Assembly: GCF_001571145.1 (NCBI RefSeq)
Contig: NZ_BCTF01000002.1
Location: 62,001 to 126,000 of the forward strand
From: Hydrogenophaga flava NBRC 102514
GTDB taxonomy: Bacteria; Pseudomonadota; Gammaproteobacteria; Burkholderiales; Burkholderiaceae_C
DNA length: 64,000 nucleotides
Direction of reading: 5' to 3'
Shown in pieces: positions 22,659-34,828 of this stretch (position 1 is the first letter of the stretch; each line of letters begins with the position of its first letter). The notes under the pieces were generated by a model that did no database searches, was not told the origin of the DNA, and was given only the letters and a program-made list of their open reading frames with translations. The translations under genes were made by a program, and so were the position numbers.

Positions 22659-24359
22659 TCATTGCGGGCACAGGTCGTTCTTCAGCGGGCCCACGCTGCC
22701 GTCGCGGTATTCGGCCAGCAGCCGGACATCGCAGGGTTTCAGGGTGGTCGGCAAGTGTCTGGCGGTGAAGGCGAACCCGGTGTTCAGTGCTTTTTGCGTG
22801 CCCAGGGCGGCGGCGACATCGTCCCGTTTGATCAGCACCGGAACGGACGAAACAAACTCGTCTCCGGCCAGGATCCAGAGGCGCTGGGCCTGATCGCCCA
22901 GTTTGGTGTCATAGACCCAGCCTTTGGCCCGCAACTCCCCATTGGTTAGCGTGAGCGTTTCCACATTGCCTTCGGTGGTGAGGCGGCGGGGGAGGCGAAT
23001 CGACATCGCTTCGAGCCCGTTGCGGTCGGCGTATCCGATGTTGCGAGGCAGTTCCTGCAGGGCCTGTTGCTGTTTGAGCAGCACCTGAGGAGCAGAGGCC
23101 CAGAACACCACGAGAGCACTGGCCGCAAAGAGGGTGGTGACCGTCTGTTTGAACCAGCCCGGCTGGCAGAGCACGAAGAACGGGAACCACAACACCGGCA
23201 GCAGGTACATGTAGTAGCGCGGTTGCAGACCCGAGAGCACGCCATTGACCAAGTAGGCGCGGTAGCCGAACACCACATGGACAACGACGGTGCCCAGTGT
23301 GGCCAGTGCCATGGCATCGAACAGCCGGACGGCCATGCGGTTGGAGGTGAGCATGGGCGTGCTGAAGCGCACCACCAGCCATCCCACGATGGGCAGGCAG
23401 ACCATCGTGTAGAACACCGGCTGCCAGCGGTCTCCGATGGGGGTGATGCTCAGGTGCGACATGATGCCGTGCAGCCGCCGCCACATGGCACCGACGTACT
23501 CCCTGACGTAGCCGGCCAGGTCGAGCGGTTCGGCTGGTGGCGTGCTGCCATAGAGCCTGCCGGGCGATGGGAAAACACCTCCGTGCTGGAGCAGGGTGTA
23601 AATGTAATAGCTGCCCACAACAACGGAGAAGACGGCCAAGTGGCGCCAATAGTTGCGAACCAGCACCGCCGGATGGATACGGCGGAGGTTGCGCAACCCC
23701 CAGGCGCCCAGGAACAGGATCATGAAGACGATGCCTGTGGCCTTGGTGAGGAAGACAATCAGCAGTCCGGCCAACAGCACGACTGGCGCCAGGGTGTCCG
23801 GTCCCTTGCGGGCGGGATTGGCCATGCGCGATAGGCCGTAGAAGCCCATGGCCATGCCCAGATACAACAGGGTGTCGTTGGACACGCTGCCAGCGATATA
23901 CGAGAACATGGGCACGCTGGCGCAGGCGAACAGCAGCAGCGCGGTGGTGGTCTGAGTCAGGCGCAGTTCCCGGGCCATCAGCACCATGAAGCTCAGTCCC
24001 AGCCCCACGAAGCCGACACCGATCAACCGGAAGATCAGGTAGTCCGCTTTCGGGTTCAGGGAGAACAGCTTGCCGACCACACCCAGCGCGCTGTAGTACA
24101 GCGGTGGATGGCCCAGGTAGTTGGTCTGGGTGAACCCCATGATCTTGCCGTCGCTGTAGTTTGGCAGTGCTTGCGGCGAGCGGATGCTGTCGTTGATGTA
24201 GGACAGGTGGGGCATCTCGTCCGGCGGATAGCTCAGCGGCGAATGGCCGGCCATGACCACGCCCTGCAAGACCACGAACACGAGCATGAACAGCGCCAGC
24301 GGCATGCCCGCCCAGGTGTTCAGACCCTGGCGGAGGCTGCGGTGGAAGCGTTGGAACAT
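22659..24359 (-). CDS. Polytopic GT-C-like membrane glycosyltransferase (DUF2142-like)
   Basis: A 566-residue membrane protein with about ten helices. The first periplasmic loop contains PPDEMPHLSYINDS and a second GHPPLYY, the acidic and proline-rich layout of GT-C enzymes that use polyprenyl-phosphate sugars. The stretch GSVSNDTLLYLGMAM and the later LQPRYYMYLLPVLW resemble DUF2142 proteins. The C-terminal 120 residues form a soluble periplasmic domain. It lies next to a GtrB-like enzyme; together they may add a side sugar to the exported glycan. Donor and acceptor are unknown. Confidence 0.7.
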   Translation of the reverse strand: MFQRFHRSLRQGLNTWAGMPLALFMLVFVVLQGVVMAGHSPLSYPPDEMPHLSYINDSIRSPQALPNYSDGKIMGFTQTNYLGHPPLYYSALGVVGKLFSLNPKADYLIFRLIGVGFVGLGLSFMVLMARELRLTQTTTALLLFACASVPMFSYIAGSVSNDTLLYLGMAMGFYGLSRMANPARKGPDTLAPVVLLAGLLIVFLTKATGIVFMILFLGAWGLRNLRRIHPAVLVRNYWRHLAVFSVVVGSYYIYTLLQHGGVFPSPGRLYGSTPPAEPLDLAGYVREYVGAMWRRLHGIMSHLSITPIGDRWQPVFYTMVCLPIVGWLVVRFSTPMLTSNRMAVRLFDAMALATLGTVVVHVVFGYRAYLVNGVLSGLQPRYYMYLLPVLWFPFFVLCQPGWFKQTVTTLFAASALVVFWASAPQVLLKQQQALQELPRNIGYADRNGLEAMSIRLPRRLTTEGNVETLTLTNGELRAKGWVYDTKLGDQAQRLWILAGDEFVSSVPVLIKRDDVAAALGTQKALNTGFAFTARHLPTTLKPCDVRLLAEYRDGSVGPLKNDLCPQ

Positions 24360-24377
24360 GCGCGGGTACCCCTCAGG

Positions 24378-26555
24378 TCAGACCGGCTCGCCGTGGCGAA
24401 CGCGGGGGGGCCAGGCGAGACCGAAGTCCTCGTGATCCAGCGAGAGATACGGGCTGTAGGCCGGGTCGCGGGCCATCATGGCGGGCCAGCGTTTCCACAT
24501 GTAGTCCACCTCCTTCTGGAACCGTGCCTTCTTTTCCGGGGTGTCTTCGTAGCCCCGGGTGGCCGACTCGTGGTGGAAGAGCAGGGCGTGCGGCGTGAAC
24601 AGGTTGCGCAGGCCCATCTCGGCGAACCGCAGGCACAGGTCCACGTCATTGCAGGCAACCTTGAGGTTGACGTCGTCGAACCCGCCGACCTGGTCAAAGT
24701 GCTTTTTCTGCACCGCCATGCAGGCGCCGGTGACTGCGCTGAAGTTGCTCGCCAGCGAAGCCCTGCCGACGTAGCCGTGTGCATAGAGAGAGAAGCCTTT
24801 GTGGGCATGCCCGGCCCAGCCGCCGATGCCCAGCACGACACCGGCGTGCTGGATGGTGGTGTTCGGATACAGCAGCTTGGCACCCACGGCGCCGATGCCC
24901 GGGCGGCAGGCCTGGCTCACCAGTTCCTCCAGCCAGTCGTGCGAGATCACCTCGATGTCGTTGTTCAGGAAACACAGCACCTCGCCGGTGGCCTGCGAGG
25001 CCCCCAGGTTGTTGATGGCCGAATAGCTGAACGGTGAATCGTCGCCGATGACCCGGAAGTTGGGCGTCTGGGCCTGCTCGGCGAAGTAGGCCAGCGCCTC
25101 GGGATTGTCCGAGCCGTTGTCCATCAGCAGGATTTCGTAGTTCTTGTAGGTGGATTTGTCCCGGATGCTCTCCACGCACGTCCTGACGAGGTCCACCGCG
25201 TTGCGGGTCGGGATGATGATGCTGACCTTGGGCGCCGGTTTGGGCAGCCGGTGGCGCGCGCGGTACCCGTGGCCGATGAACTGCGCCCGGGCATTGATGC
25301 CCATCCGCTTGTAGTGGTCGTTGAGCGCCCGTTCACCGGCGAGCATGGCGTAAGGCTTGATGTTCAGGTCGGCCGTGGCGGTGCTGCCGGCATGGGCACG
25401 CCAGTGGTAGAGGATGAACGGCACATGGACGATCTGCTCGGCCTTCACCTTCTCGATCACCCGAAGCACGAGGTCGTAGTCCTGGGCGCCTGCATAGGCT
25501 TCCCGCAGACCGCCCACCTCGCGCATGAGGTCGCCGCGGTAGAAGGCCAGGTGGGTGACCAGGTTGTGCGAATAGAACAGGTCCGGGTTCCAGTCGGTCT
25601 TGAAATAGGGGTCGTAGCGCTTGCCGTGCTCGTCCAGCTTGTCCTCGTCCGAGTACAGCATCCGCGCGTCGGGATGGCGGGCGACGGCCTTGACCATGTA
25701 CAGCAGGGCGTGTGCAGGCAGCACATCGTCGTGGTCCAGAAAGGTGATCCAGTCGCCGGACGCCAGGGCCAGTGCGCTGTTGGTGGCCGCCGAGATGTGT
25801 CCGTTGGTGTCCCGGAAGGTGACCTTGATGCGTGGGTCTTTGGCCACCCACTGTTCCAGAAAGGGGCGGACCTCGGGGTCGGTCGACGCATCGTCGGCGA
25901 TGCACAGCTCCCAGCGCGGATACAGCTGTTCCTGGACGGACCTGATAGCCTGCCCCAGCCAGTCGAGGTTGGCGTTGTAGGTCGGCATCACGACCGATAC
26001 GAGCGGAACTTCGGTCATCGAGGCAGCCTCTTGCCTGAGTTGCTCGACCATTGCGCTGTCCAGCGTGTCGTATCGACGCACCCACTCCTTGTAGTCGCGC
26101 ACATCCATGGTCTTGGGCGCGTGGTCTGCCACTTCTGCCGCAACCGCAGTGGCATCGGCGGCGTTTGCATGCAGAGCCTGCTTGAACGCCAAGCCCATCC
26201 CCTTGCCAGCTGCCAGCGCTTCCTGGAACACTCGAGCCGAGTACTTCACGTCCTGGGCCACGACACTCAGGCGCCTCAGGGGGGCGGTGACGCGCCAGCT
26301 GGTGGACTGGTAGAGATTGTCGATGTGGGTCGCGTGCGCCTTGGCAGCTTCTTCGTGCGCCAGCACGCGCTGGGTCAGCGTCATGACCTGGTGCTGTGCG
26401 GACACCAGCTGCAGGTTGCGGTCGGTGTAGTCCTGCAGCAGGTCCACCAGCTGCTGTTCTCGGTCCTTGAGTTCTTCGGCAAGCCTGGCGCACTCGTCTT
26501 CCAGCGACAGCACTTTGGAAGACTCGGTCATGGTGGACGTGTCGTGTTCGGACAT
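24378..26555 (-). CDS. Two-domain GT2 glycosyltransferase with N-terminal coiled coil
   Basis: A 725-residue protein. Residues about 15-80 form a coiled coil, followed by STSWRVTAPLR at 84-94, an 11-residue motif found identically in the WbdD-like protein at 38509. Two GT2 domains follow: domain 1 from about 186 (VSVVMPTYNANLDWL, YSDEDKLDEHGKRYDPYFK) and domain 2 from about 435 (SIIIPTRNAVDLV, FLNNDIEV). Two complete catalytic domains suggest it adds two sugars or two linkages, as in bifunctional O-antigen enzymes. It lies in the leftward operon with 10 bases to the upstream gene. Confidence 0.9.
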   Translation of the reverse strand: MSEHDTSTMTESSKVLSLEDECARLAEELKDREQQLVDLLQDYTDRNLQLVSAQHQVMTLTQRVLAHEEAAKAHATHIDNLYQSTSWRVTAPLRRLSVVAQDVKYSARVFQEALAAGKGMGLAFKQALHANAADATAVAAEVADHAPKTMDVRDYKEWVRRYDTLDSAMVEQLRQEAASMTEVPLVSVVMPTYNANLDWLGQAIRSVQEQLYPRWELCIADDASTDPEVRPFLEQWVAKDPRIKVTFRDTNGHISAATNSALALASGDWITFLDHDDVLPAHALLYMVKAVARHPDARMLYSDEDKLDEHGKRYDPYFKTDWNPDLFYSHNLVTHLAFYRGDLMREVGGLREAYAGAQDYDLVLRVIEKVKAEQIVHVPFILYHWRAHAGSTATADLNIKPYAMLAGERALNDHYKRMGINARAQFIGHGYRARHRLPKPAPKVSIIIPTRNAVDLVRTCVESIRDKSTYKNYEILLMDNGSDNPEALAYFAEQAQTPNFRVIGDDSPFSYSAINNLGASQATGEVLCFLNNDIEVISHDWLEELVSQACRPGIGAVGAKLLYPNTTIQHAGVVLGIGGWAGHAHKGFSLYAHGYVGRASLASNFSAVTGACMAVQKKHFDQVGGFDDVNLKVACNDVDLCLRFAEMGLRNLFTPHALLFHHESATRGYEDTPEKKARFQKEVDYMWKRWPAMMARDPAYSPYLSLDHEDFGLAWPPRVRHGEPV

Positions 26556-26565
26556 TGTGATTTCT

Positions 26566-28689
26566 TCAGATCAGATGGGCTTGGCGCAGCTCGCGCAGTC
26601 GAAGACGGTAGGCTTCTGCCACCGCGCGCGAGGAGTAGTGCCGACGGATATTGTCCTGTGCCTTCTGCACCAATCGACCTGCTTCCTGCCTGTGCTCGAC
26701 CAGCCGCTGCATCTGCTCAGCTGCCTGGTTGACGTCCGGGTCGCACCAGTATTGGCCCTGATGAAAGATGTAGTCTTTGGAGGTGAGCGCCACCAGCGGT
26801 CCCTGAACCAGGTAGCTCGTTTCAGGGGTGCAGAAGTCGGTGTTGCCGGAGAACGCCGTGGTGACCGTGGGTATCCCCAGCAGCATCGATTCAGCAATGA
26901 TGCGGCCAAAGCCTTCTGAGCGGTGCAGGGACACGTAGGCGTTGCAGGATGACATGAGCTGCACAAGTTCGATCCGCTGCATGGTCCGGTCAATCACGGT
27001 CACTCGCGGGTCGCCACCGATTTCATGCTCGATGGCCTGCCATGCCTCGGAACTTCTGTCGAGAGTGATGGCCTTTATCACCAATCCGACACCCTGGTCG
27101 GTGCGGAAGGCTTTCTTGAATGCTTGCACTGCGGCAAGCGGGTTCTTCCTGGACAGCCACGAGTTGCCGTCGAACATGACCAGGAAAAGAAAGCGGTTGT
27201 TGGGCAGTCCAAACAACGAGCGGTTTGGCGCTGGGCTCTCGGGCAGCTCGACAGCCAGGGGCATCTTGCGAACGGGCTTTTCAGTTCTGTTTGCAAAGGC
27301 TTGCCGGACGAAATCGCTATACACCCACAGCTCATCCACCGAGTCGATCACCCCTGTCAGGTGGTCCGGCCAGACAGGCAGTTCCCAGTGCCAGCCACCG
27401 ATGTTGTAGGTGCCAGAGTCCAGCAATGGACGACCGCCTTCCATTCCGAGCCGGATGGTCTCGGTGGGTGGCAGGCAGTAGAGGGAGACTGGCCATGTCG
27501 GACGTTCGACAATGTGGCCGTCCAGCGAGTGGTCTGACTTCTGCGGGCCGGGCATGGGCGCATCGACCACGGCGAAGGGGATTCCGGCCAAGCCCGCAGA
27601 CTGGGCAGCCATGCGAACATCCTCTGCAATACCGATCACACTGCGCGCATAACCGACGATGTTCATTCCCGGTTGCTCGTCCAGCGGGTTGTTGAACAAC
27701 GATTCCAGAGGGCCGTACTCGCGGACCCCGTGAGCAGCCCACCACGCCAGCAGGGCATCACACCCCGCGGGCTGGCTGAGATCGAACGCCTGCCGAAGGT
27801 CGGTGCGCGACGAGCAGACACGGAAAGGCACGTAGGGCAGAGGCTTGCCGCAGCGGCCGTTTTCGGGCGCGCAGGCATCGAATGAGGTGGCAAGCTGATG
27901 GAGGTGTTGCCTCAATTCCGTCAGCCACATCAAAGACCAGGAGGGGACGCCGAACTCGGCACAACCACTTCGCAACCACCACGCCAGACCGTTGAACCAG
28001 TTGTCTTCCGTGTCGGGTGCAAAGAGGGATTTGTCCAGGTCGCTGCGACCAGCCACGATCAGGGACAGAAAGCGTGGCCAGGGCAGACGGCCCTGCACAT
28101 GCCAGTCGAGTGCGCTCAGTTCCGCAGATACGCTCCAGCGCACGCGCGGATGTTCGCGGTGTCCGAAGAGAAACCACCAGCGCAACAGTCCGATGCGACC
28201 TTCGTCGGTTCGGATGTCGTGAGAAGCCTTCAGGTCTGGGCGATCATTCCAGATCAGCTGCAAGGGCCAAGGCAACGCCTTCGTGAAGGCTGCGGCGTCG
28301 ATATGCCCGCCGCGGCTGTGTGCTTCGAACCCCGGCATGAGGTCGAGCAGCGTTGGCCAGTTGCCTTGAAGTGCGCTGGACAGGCCGGTGCCTCCATCGG
28401 CAAGAAACTGTGACACGTCGTAGCTGCCCAGGTGCGCCATGTCGCTGGCGGTCAGACGCCACTCCAGCTCGGGGTACTCCCGGTGCAGCCTGCTCTCCCA
28501 CAGGGCATAGAAGGCCAGACGGTCCGTCAGCTTCGCAAGATCCAGGTGCCGCAGTTCAGGACGGATCGCGGCCATGGCCTGGAGCCCTGCAGGCACGCCC
28601 AAGAGCCAGCCAGTTTGGTCCGAGGGAGCCCGTGCTGACCACGCGGTATGAGAAGACACTGGAGGATCCTGTAAGGCGCTCATAGACAT
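26566..28689 (-). CDS. GT4 glycosyltransferase with N-terminal WW-type repeats
   Basis: A 707-residue protein. The C-terminal GT4 domain (about 340-700) contains the NIVGYARSVIGIAEDVR donor-side segment and the EX7E motif E592/E600 in SEGFGRIIAE. The first 330 residues hold four copies of a short degenerate module, at about 56-76, 164-184, 230-250 and 309-329, of the form LLxWWxxxGxxEYP (for example GLLRWWFLFGHREHP). The start at 28689 (MSMSALQ) was preferred; an ATG 6 bases later is also possible, and upstream sequence in the open frame is not conserved-looking. A possible -10 box lies 29 bases upstream. Confidence 0.8.
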   Translation of the reverse strand: MSMSALQDPPVSSHTAWSARAPSDQTGWLLGVPAGLQAMAAIRPELRHLDLAKLTDRLAFYALWESRLHREYPELEWRLTASDMAHLGSYDVSQFLADGGTGLSSALQGNWPTLLDLMPGFEAHSRGGHIDAAAFTKALPWPLQLIWNDRPDLKASHDIRTDEGRIGLLRWWFLFGHREHPRVRWSVSAELSALDWHVQGRLPWPRFLSLIVAGRSDLDKSLFAPDTEDNWFNGLAWWLRSGCAEFGVPSWSLMWLTELRQHLHQLATSFDACAPENGRCGKPLPYVPFRVCSSRTDLRQAFDLSQPAGCDALLAWWAAHGVREYGPLESLFNNPLDEQPGMNIVGYARSVIGIAEDVRMAAQSAGLAGIPFAVVDAPMPGPQKSDHSLDGHIVERPTWPVSLYCLPPTETIRLGMEGGRPLLDSGTYNIGGWHWELPVWPDHLTGVIDSVDELWVYSDFVRQAFANRTEKPVRKMPLAVELPESPAPNRSLFGLPNNRFLFLVMFDGNSWLSRKNPLAAVQAFKKAFRTDQGVGLVIKAITLDRSSEAWQAIEHEIGGDPRVTVIDRTMQRIELVQLMSSCNAYVSLHRSEGFGRIIAESMLLGIPTVTTAFSGNTDFCTPETSYLVQGPLVALTSKDYIFHQGQYWCDPDVNQAAEQMQRLVEHRQEAGRLVQKAQDNIRRHYSSRAVAEAYRLRLRELRQAHLI

Positions 28690-28717
28690 GGCCGCACCTA
28701 CCTGCGGCCAACCCGCG

Positions 28718-28723
28718 ATTATA
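28718..28723 (-). promoter_or_regulatory. Possible internal -10 box before the repeat-containing GT4 gene
   Basis: A perfect TATAAT on the minus strand lies 29 bases before the ATG at 28689, in the 64-base gap after the Rmd-like gene. No convincing -35 is present; the upstream GC-rich hairpin-like stretch near 28733-28753 occupies that place. This could be an internal promoter inside the long operon. Confidence 0.25.
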
Positions 28724-28753
28724 GGTGGCGCACCCCGGGATCCCCGCGGGGGT

Positions 28754-29637
28754 TCAGCGTGGAGCGGACTGCGTTTGAGCGGCGTGTGCCTGAAGCATGA
28801 CCGACAGGCAATTGCTGAGTGGGTAGGCCGGCAACGGGCCAATGCAGTTGATCAGCTTCTCGGGGGCTCCGCACAGCTGGTGCACCTCGCTCGCGCGGAC
28901 GAAGGCCGGGTTCACCCGAACATCGATATCGTGACCGGTGATGGCCCCGAGCATGTCAAGTACCTGTTGCAGGCTGAAGACTGTACCCGTACACACGTTG
29001 TAGATCTGGCCGGACTCGCCGTCGTCAAGCAACCGGAGGTAGGCCTCGCAGACCATGCGAACGTCGTTGAACTCCCGCTCGACGTGGAGATTGCCCAGCT
29101 CGATTGCCGGCGCCCGGCGTGCGAAATGATCGACCAGCTTGGGGATGAGAAATGAAGGGGCTTGTCCAGGACCCGTGTAGTTGAAGGGGCGGGTGATGAC
29201 GATGGGCAGACGGTCGGCGAAAGTCATTGCCATCTGTTCCATCGCCAGCTTGCTGGCCGCGTAGTGATTTACCGGCGCTGGTGACTGGGTTTCGGTGATC
29301 GGAGACTGAGGGCAGTTTCCATAGACGTTGGCGCTGCTGGCGATGAGCAGCTTTCTAGGGCGTGAGGTGACTGAAAGCGCATCGAATGCTCTGAGCAGAT
29401 TTGTCGTGCCCACGGTGTTGACCGCATAGAAGGCCGATTCGTCGGCATGTCCCACGAAGCTGATGGCTGCGAGGTGCACCAGGGCATCGCACGGACCGGC
29501 GCGCTCCACCGCCCGTGCCACCGCGGATGCGTCGGTCAAATCGATTGAAAGGTCGACAGCCTCGTGCCCGTACCCGGTCGCTACCTGCTGAAAATGTCGT
29601 CCGGTGAAGCCCGAAGCTCCTGTCAGAAGAATACGCA

Positions 29638-29638
<1 letters not shown>
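28754..29638 (-). CDS. rmd: GDP-6-deoxy-D-mannose reductase-like epimerase
   Basis: A 294-residue short-chain dehydrogenase beginning MRILLTGASGFTGRHF, with HLAAISFVGHADESAFYAVN, SSANVYG and the catalytic YAASK. The subfamily resembles Rmd, which reduces GDP-4-keto-6-deoxymannose to GDP-D-rhamnose. It directly follows gmd and overlaps it by 4 bases (29638 region), which strongly supports this substrate. An alternative is a GDP-fucose or talose synthase-type reductase, but sequence features of GMER (Fcl) are not seen. The symbol is an inference from context. Confidence 0.78.
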
Positions 29639-32382
<2,744 letters not shown>

Positions 32383-32403
32383 GCTGTTCGGTCGAATCTG
32401 GTG

Positions 32404-34695
32404 TCAGGCTGCCGGGTGGGTGTTTTCTCGGCACAGGGCCCCCAGACGGGTACCACAGTAGGGATCGAAGTCAACCCACGACTGCCATCGTCGGAGGAAC
32501 TCGGTGCGCTCGTGACCCAGATCGTGTGTCCGGTTGAACGTGGAGTTGTGAAAGTGGTAGAGCTTCGCGTAGGGCGTGTACACGACTCTGTAACCATGCG
32601 CCACGCAGCGCAGACAGAAGTCAATGTCGTTGTAGTCGACGCGGAAGAACTCGTCGAAGCCACCCAGCCTGTCGAAGACCTCCTTGCGGTAGGCCATCAA
32701 GGCGCCAGTCACCGCGCCATAGTTTCGAATCACCGATGCATAGCGACCATACTCCGACGCGTCAGATGGATGACCCATGAAGACATGCCCCGCTGAACCA
32801 TTCAGACCAATGGCGATGCCCGCGTGCTGGATCGTCCCATCCGGGAAGAGCAACTGGCCACCAACCACGCCCACCTCAGGTCGACACACCTGCTCCACCA
32901 GTGCCTCGATCCAATCGGGGGCAATCACCTCCAGATCGTCATTGAGCAGCACGACAACGCCGGATGGAACCAACGAAGTTGCGAAGTTTGACTTGCCCGC
33001 AAACGAGAACGCGCCCTCCGCATGGTACGTCGCCGTCGAATGGCCATGAGAGCGCAACACGGCCTCCAACTCGTCAGGCACGTAGCCATCGTCGACCACG
33101 ATGATCTTGTAGTTGGGGTAGGTCGATTTGGCAATGACCGAGTTGACGAAGTTCAGCACCATGAGGAAGGATCCTCTGCCTTCCACCGTGCGATAGCGCA
33201 TGTTGCTGAGGATCACCAGGGTCACGGGAAGCGCCGATGGAATGGACCAGCGGACGCGCAAGGCCCCGGCTTGTGTGTCGGGTAGAACAATGGCGCCTGG
33301 GTCTGTGGTCTGCTGAAGATAGGTCTGCGCTTCGGGGGCCGCTGCCAGCAAGGCGGGTTCTGTCAACAATCCGCCCACTGCTGGTGCGCTTCCTCCTGCG
33401 GGTGCGTCTTGCCTGAGGTACATCACCTCCTCCAGGTGCCCCGCAGGGGCGTGCTGGCCCACCAGACGAAGCGACAGCAGGTACTCGGCGGCGACAGACG
33501 ATTGCCAAGGTTCGCAAGGCAGCGACAGCAACATTGATTTCCTGATCGCGAGAAAACGCCCCAGAACATTGACCGCGAGTTGATGGTCCGGTGACCAGCC
33601 GGGTTTGTGGAAGCGCTCGCTCTCGGTGCCATCTGCGTGCATGATCGCTTCGTCTGTATAGACGGCCATCAGCTCCTCACGCTCGGCCACCAGTTGCCCG
33701 ATGCGCTTGACCAGATCGTCGTCCACTACATCGCCGGGAGTGATCAATCCCAGGAAAGACGAGGTTGACAATCCGGCGGCCGCGATCAATGCCTCAACTT
33801 CGGAGTTCTGCGCTGGGACGCGGCGGATTCTCCAATCCCGGTCCAGCCAGTTGGCCACCGTGTCGTCCGGGTCCTGGTGTGCACACAGCAGCAGTTCCCA
33901 GGACGGGTCGGTCTGGCGGAAGACCGATTGCAGCGTGCGGTCGATGGCTTCGCCGCCCTGCCCGTTGAGAAACACCACAAATCCGACAGACACCGGACCG
34001 TTGCGCGCTTGGCTCAGCCGAGCAACTTCCTTGAGCTCTTCATCCTGTTGCGCTGTTGCCATCGAGAACGTGTCGATGACCGAATCAAGCGGTCGGGGCA
34101 GGTTGTCCAAATGCGGGTTGGCCAGCACGGCCTCTCGTGTGTTGGGCACATCGCTCAGGGCTGGCACGCCTTGCATTCGCGATGCCATAGCGTTTGCTTT
34201 GAGCTGAGCCTGCCACTCCGGATTCCGAGTGGACGTCTCTAACACGCTGAAAGTGCCCGGAGCGATGTCCTTTAGCTTGTCGTAGAGGCCGCGATGCCGC
34301 TCATACAACCAGAACGCTGCCGAGTCGCGCGCCCCGGGCGCAACGCCAGCTGCCTTGAAGATCAGCGGGACGGCACGCCGCAACACCGGCAGTACCAAGC
34401 GGTTTTTGATCCGCCTGAGCCCTGAAGAACGAGAGGCGTCGGCCTGCAAACGTGCATGGATCCCGCCCAGTTGGTCTGTGGTCCAGTTGCAATGGGCTTC
34501 CGCAGCGTCAAGGCGAACCAGCATCTGCTCGATCTGCTTCTCCATGACGACCTGTCGCTGCACGGAGCTTCGCAATGTGGCTTCCAGCAATTCGATACGC
34601 TGGCGATATTGCGCAGTGCGCATCTCGAGAAGCGACACCCGAGAACTTGTCTCAATCTTGTTTGAGGCTGGAGAGCTCTCCAAAGGGTGGTTCAT
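32404..34695 (-). CDS. Large GT2 glycosyltransferase with N-terminal coiled coil
   Basis: A 763-residue protein. Residues about 20-90 are a coiled coil followed by a basic, hydrophobic stretch (GLRRIKNRLVLPVLRR). A first GT2-like region (about 235-440) keeps YTDEA and the PGWSPDHQLAVN segment but looks degenerate. The second GT2 domain (about 485-710) has VVDDG (533-537), LNDDLEV (584-590) and the conserved DYNDIDFCLRC acceptor-side block. It probably adds one sugar, with the first domain structural or inactive. It is downstream of the triple-GT4 gene with a 133-base gap that contains a lone TTGACA but no matching -10. Confidence 0.88.
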   Translation of the reverse strand: MNHPLESSPASNKIETSSRVSLLEMRTAQYRQRIELLEATLRSSVQRQVVMEKQIEQMLVRLDAAEAHCNWTTDQLGGIHARLQADASRSSGLRRIKNRLVLPVLRRAVPLIFKAAGVAPGARDSAAFWLYERHRGLYDKLKDIAPGTFSVLETSTRNPEWQAQLKANAMASRMQGVPALSDVPNTREAVLANPHLDNLPRPLDSVIDTFSMATAQQDEELKEVARLSQARNGPVSVGFVVFLNGQGGEAIDRTLQSVFRQTDPSWELLLCAHQDPDDTVANWLDRDWRIRRVPAQNSEVEALIAAAGLSTSSFLGLITPGDVVDDDLVKRIGQLVAEREELMAVYTDEAIMHADGTESERFHKPGWSPDHQLAVNVLGRFLAIRKSMLLSLPCEPWQSSVAAEYLLSLRLVGQHAPAGHLEEVMYLRQDAPAGGSAPAVGGLLTEPALLAAAPEAQTYLQQTTDPGAIVLPDTQAGALRVRWSIPSALPVTLVILSNMRYRTVEGRGSFLMVLNFVNSVIAKSTYPNYKIIVVDDGYVPDELEAVLRSHGHSTATYHAEGAFSFAGKSNFATSLVPSGVVVLLNDDLEVIAPDWIEALVEQVCRPEVGVVGGQLLFPDGTIQHAGIAIGLNGSAGHVFMGHPSDASEYGRYASVIRNYGAVTGALMAYRKEVFDRLGGFDEFFRVDYNDIDFCLRCVAHGYRVVYTPYAKLYHFHNSTFNRTHDLGHERTEFLRRWQSWVDFDPYCGTRLGALCRENTHPAA

Positions 34696-34828
34696 CTTGT
34701 TGGAAATTCAATGTGGTGGAGGGATTGCGCCTTCCAATGGGCCGCTAAGAAAATGCAAAACATGGCAAACAAGCCCAGCAACCCGCTGCAGCTTATGTCA
34801 AGGGAGTCTGAGCAGTTTGCGCGACGAT

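Noticed and set aside
34796..34801. TTGACA on the minus strand in the gap after the triple GT4 gene
   Set aside because: No -10-like hexamer 16-18 bases downstream, so not called as a promoter.
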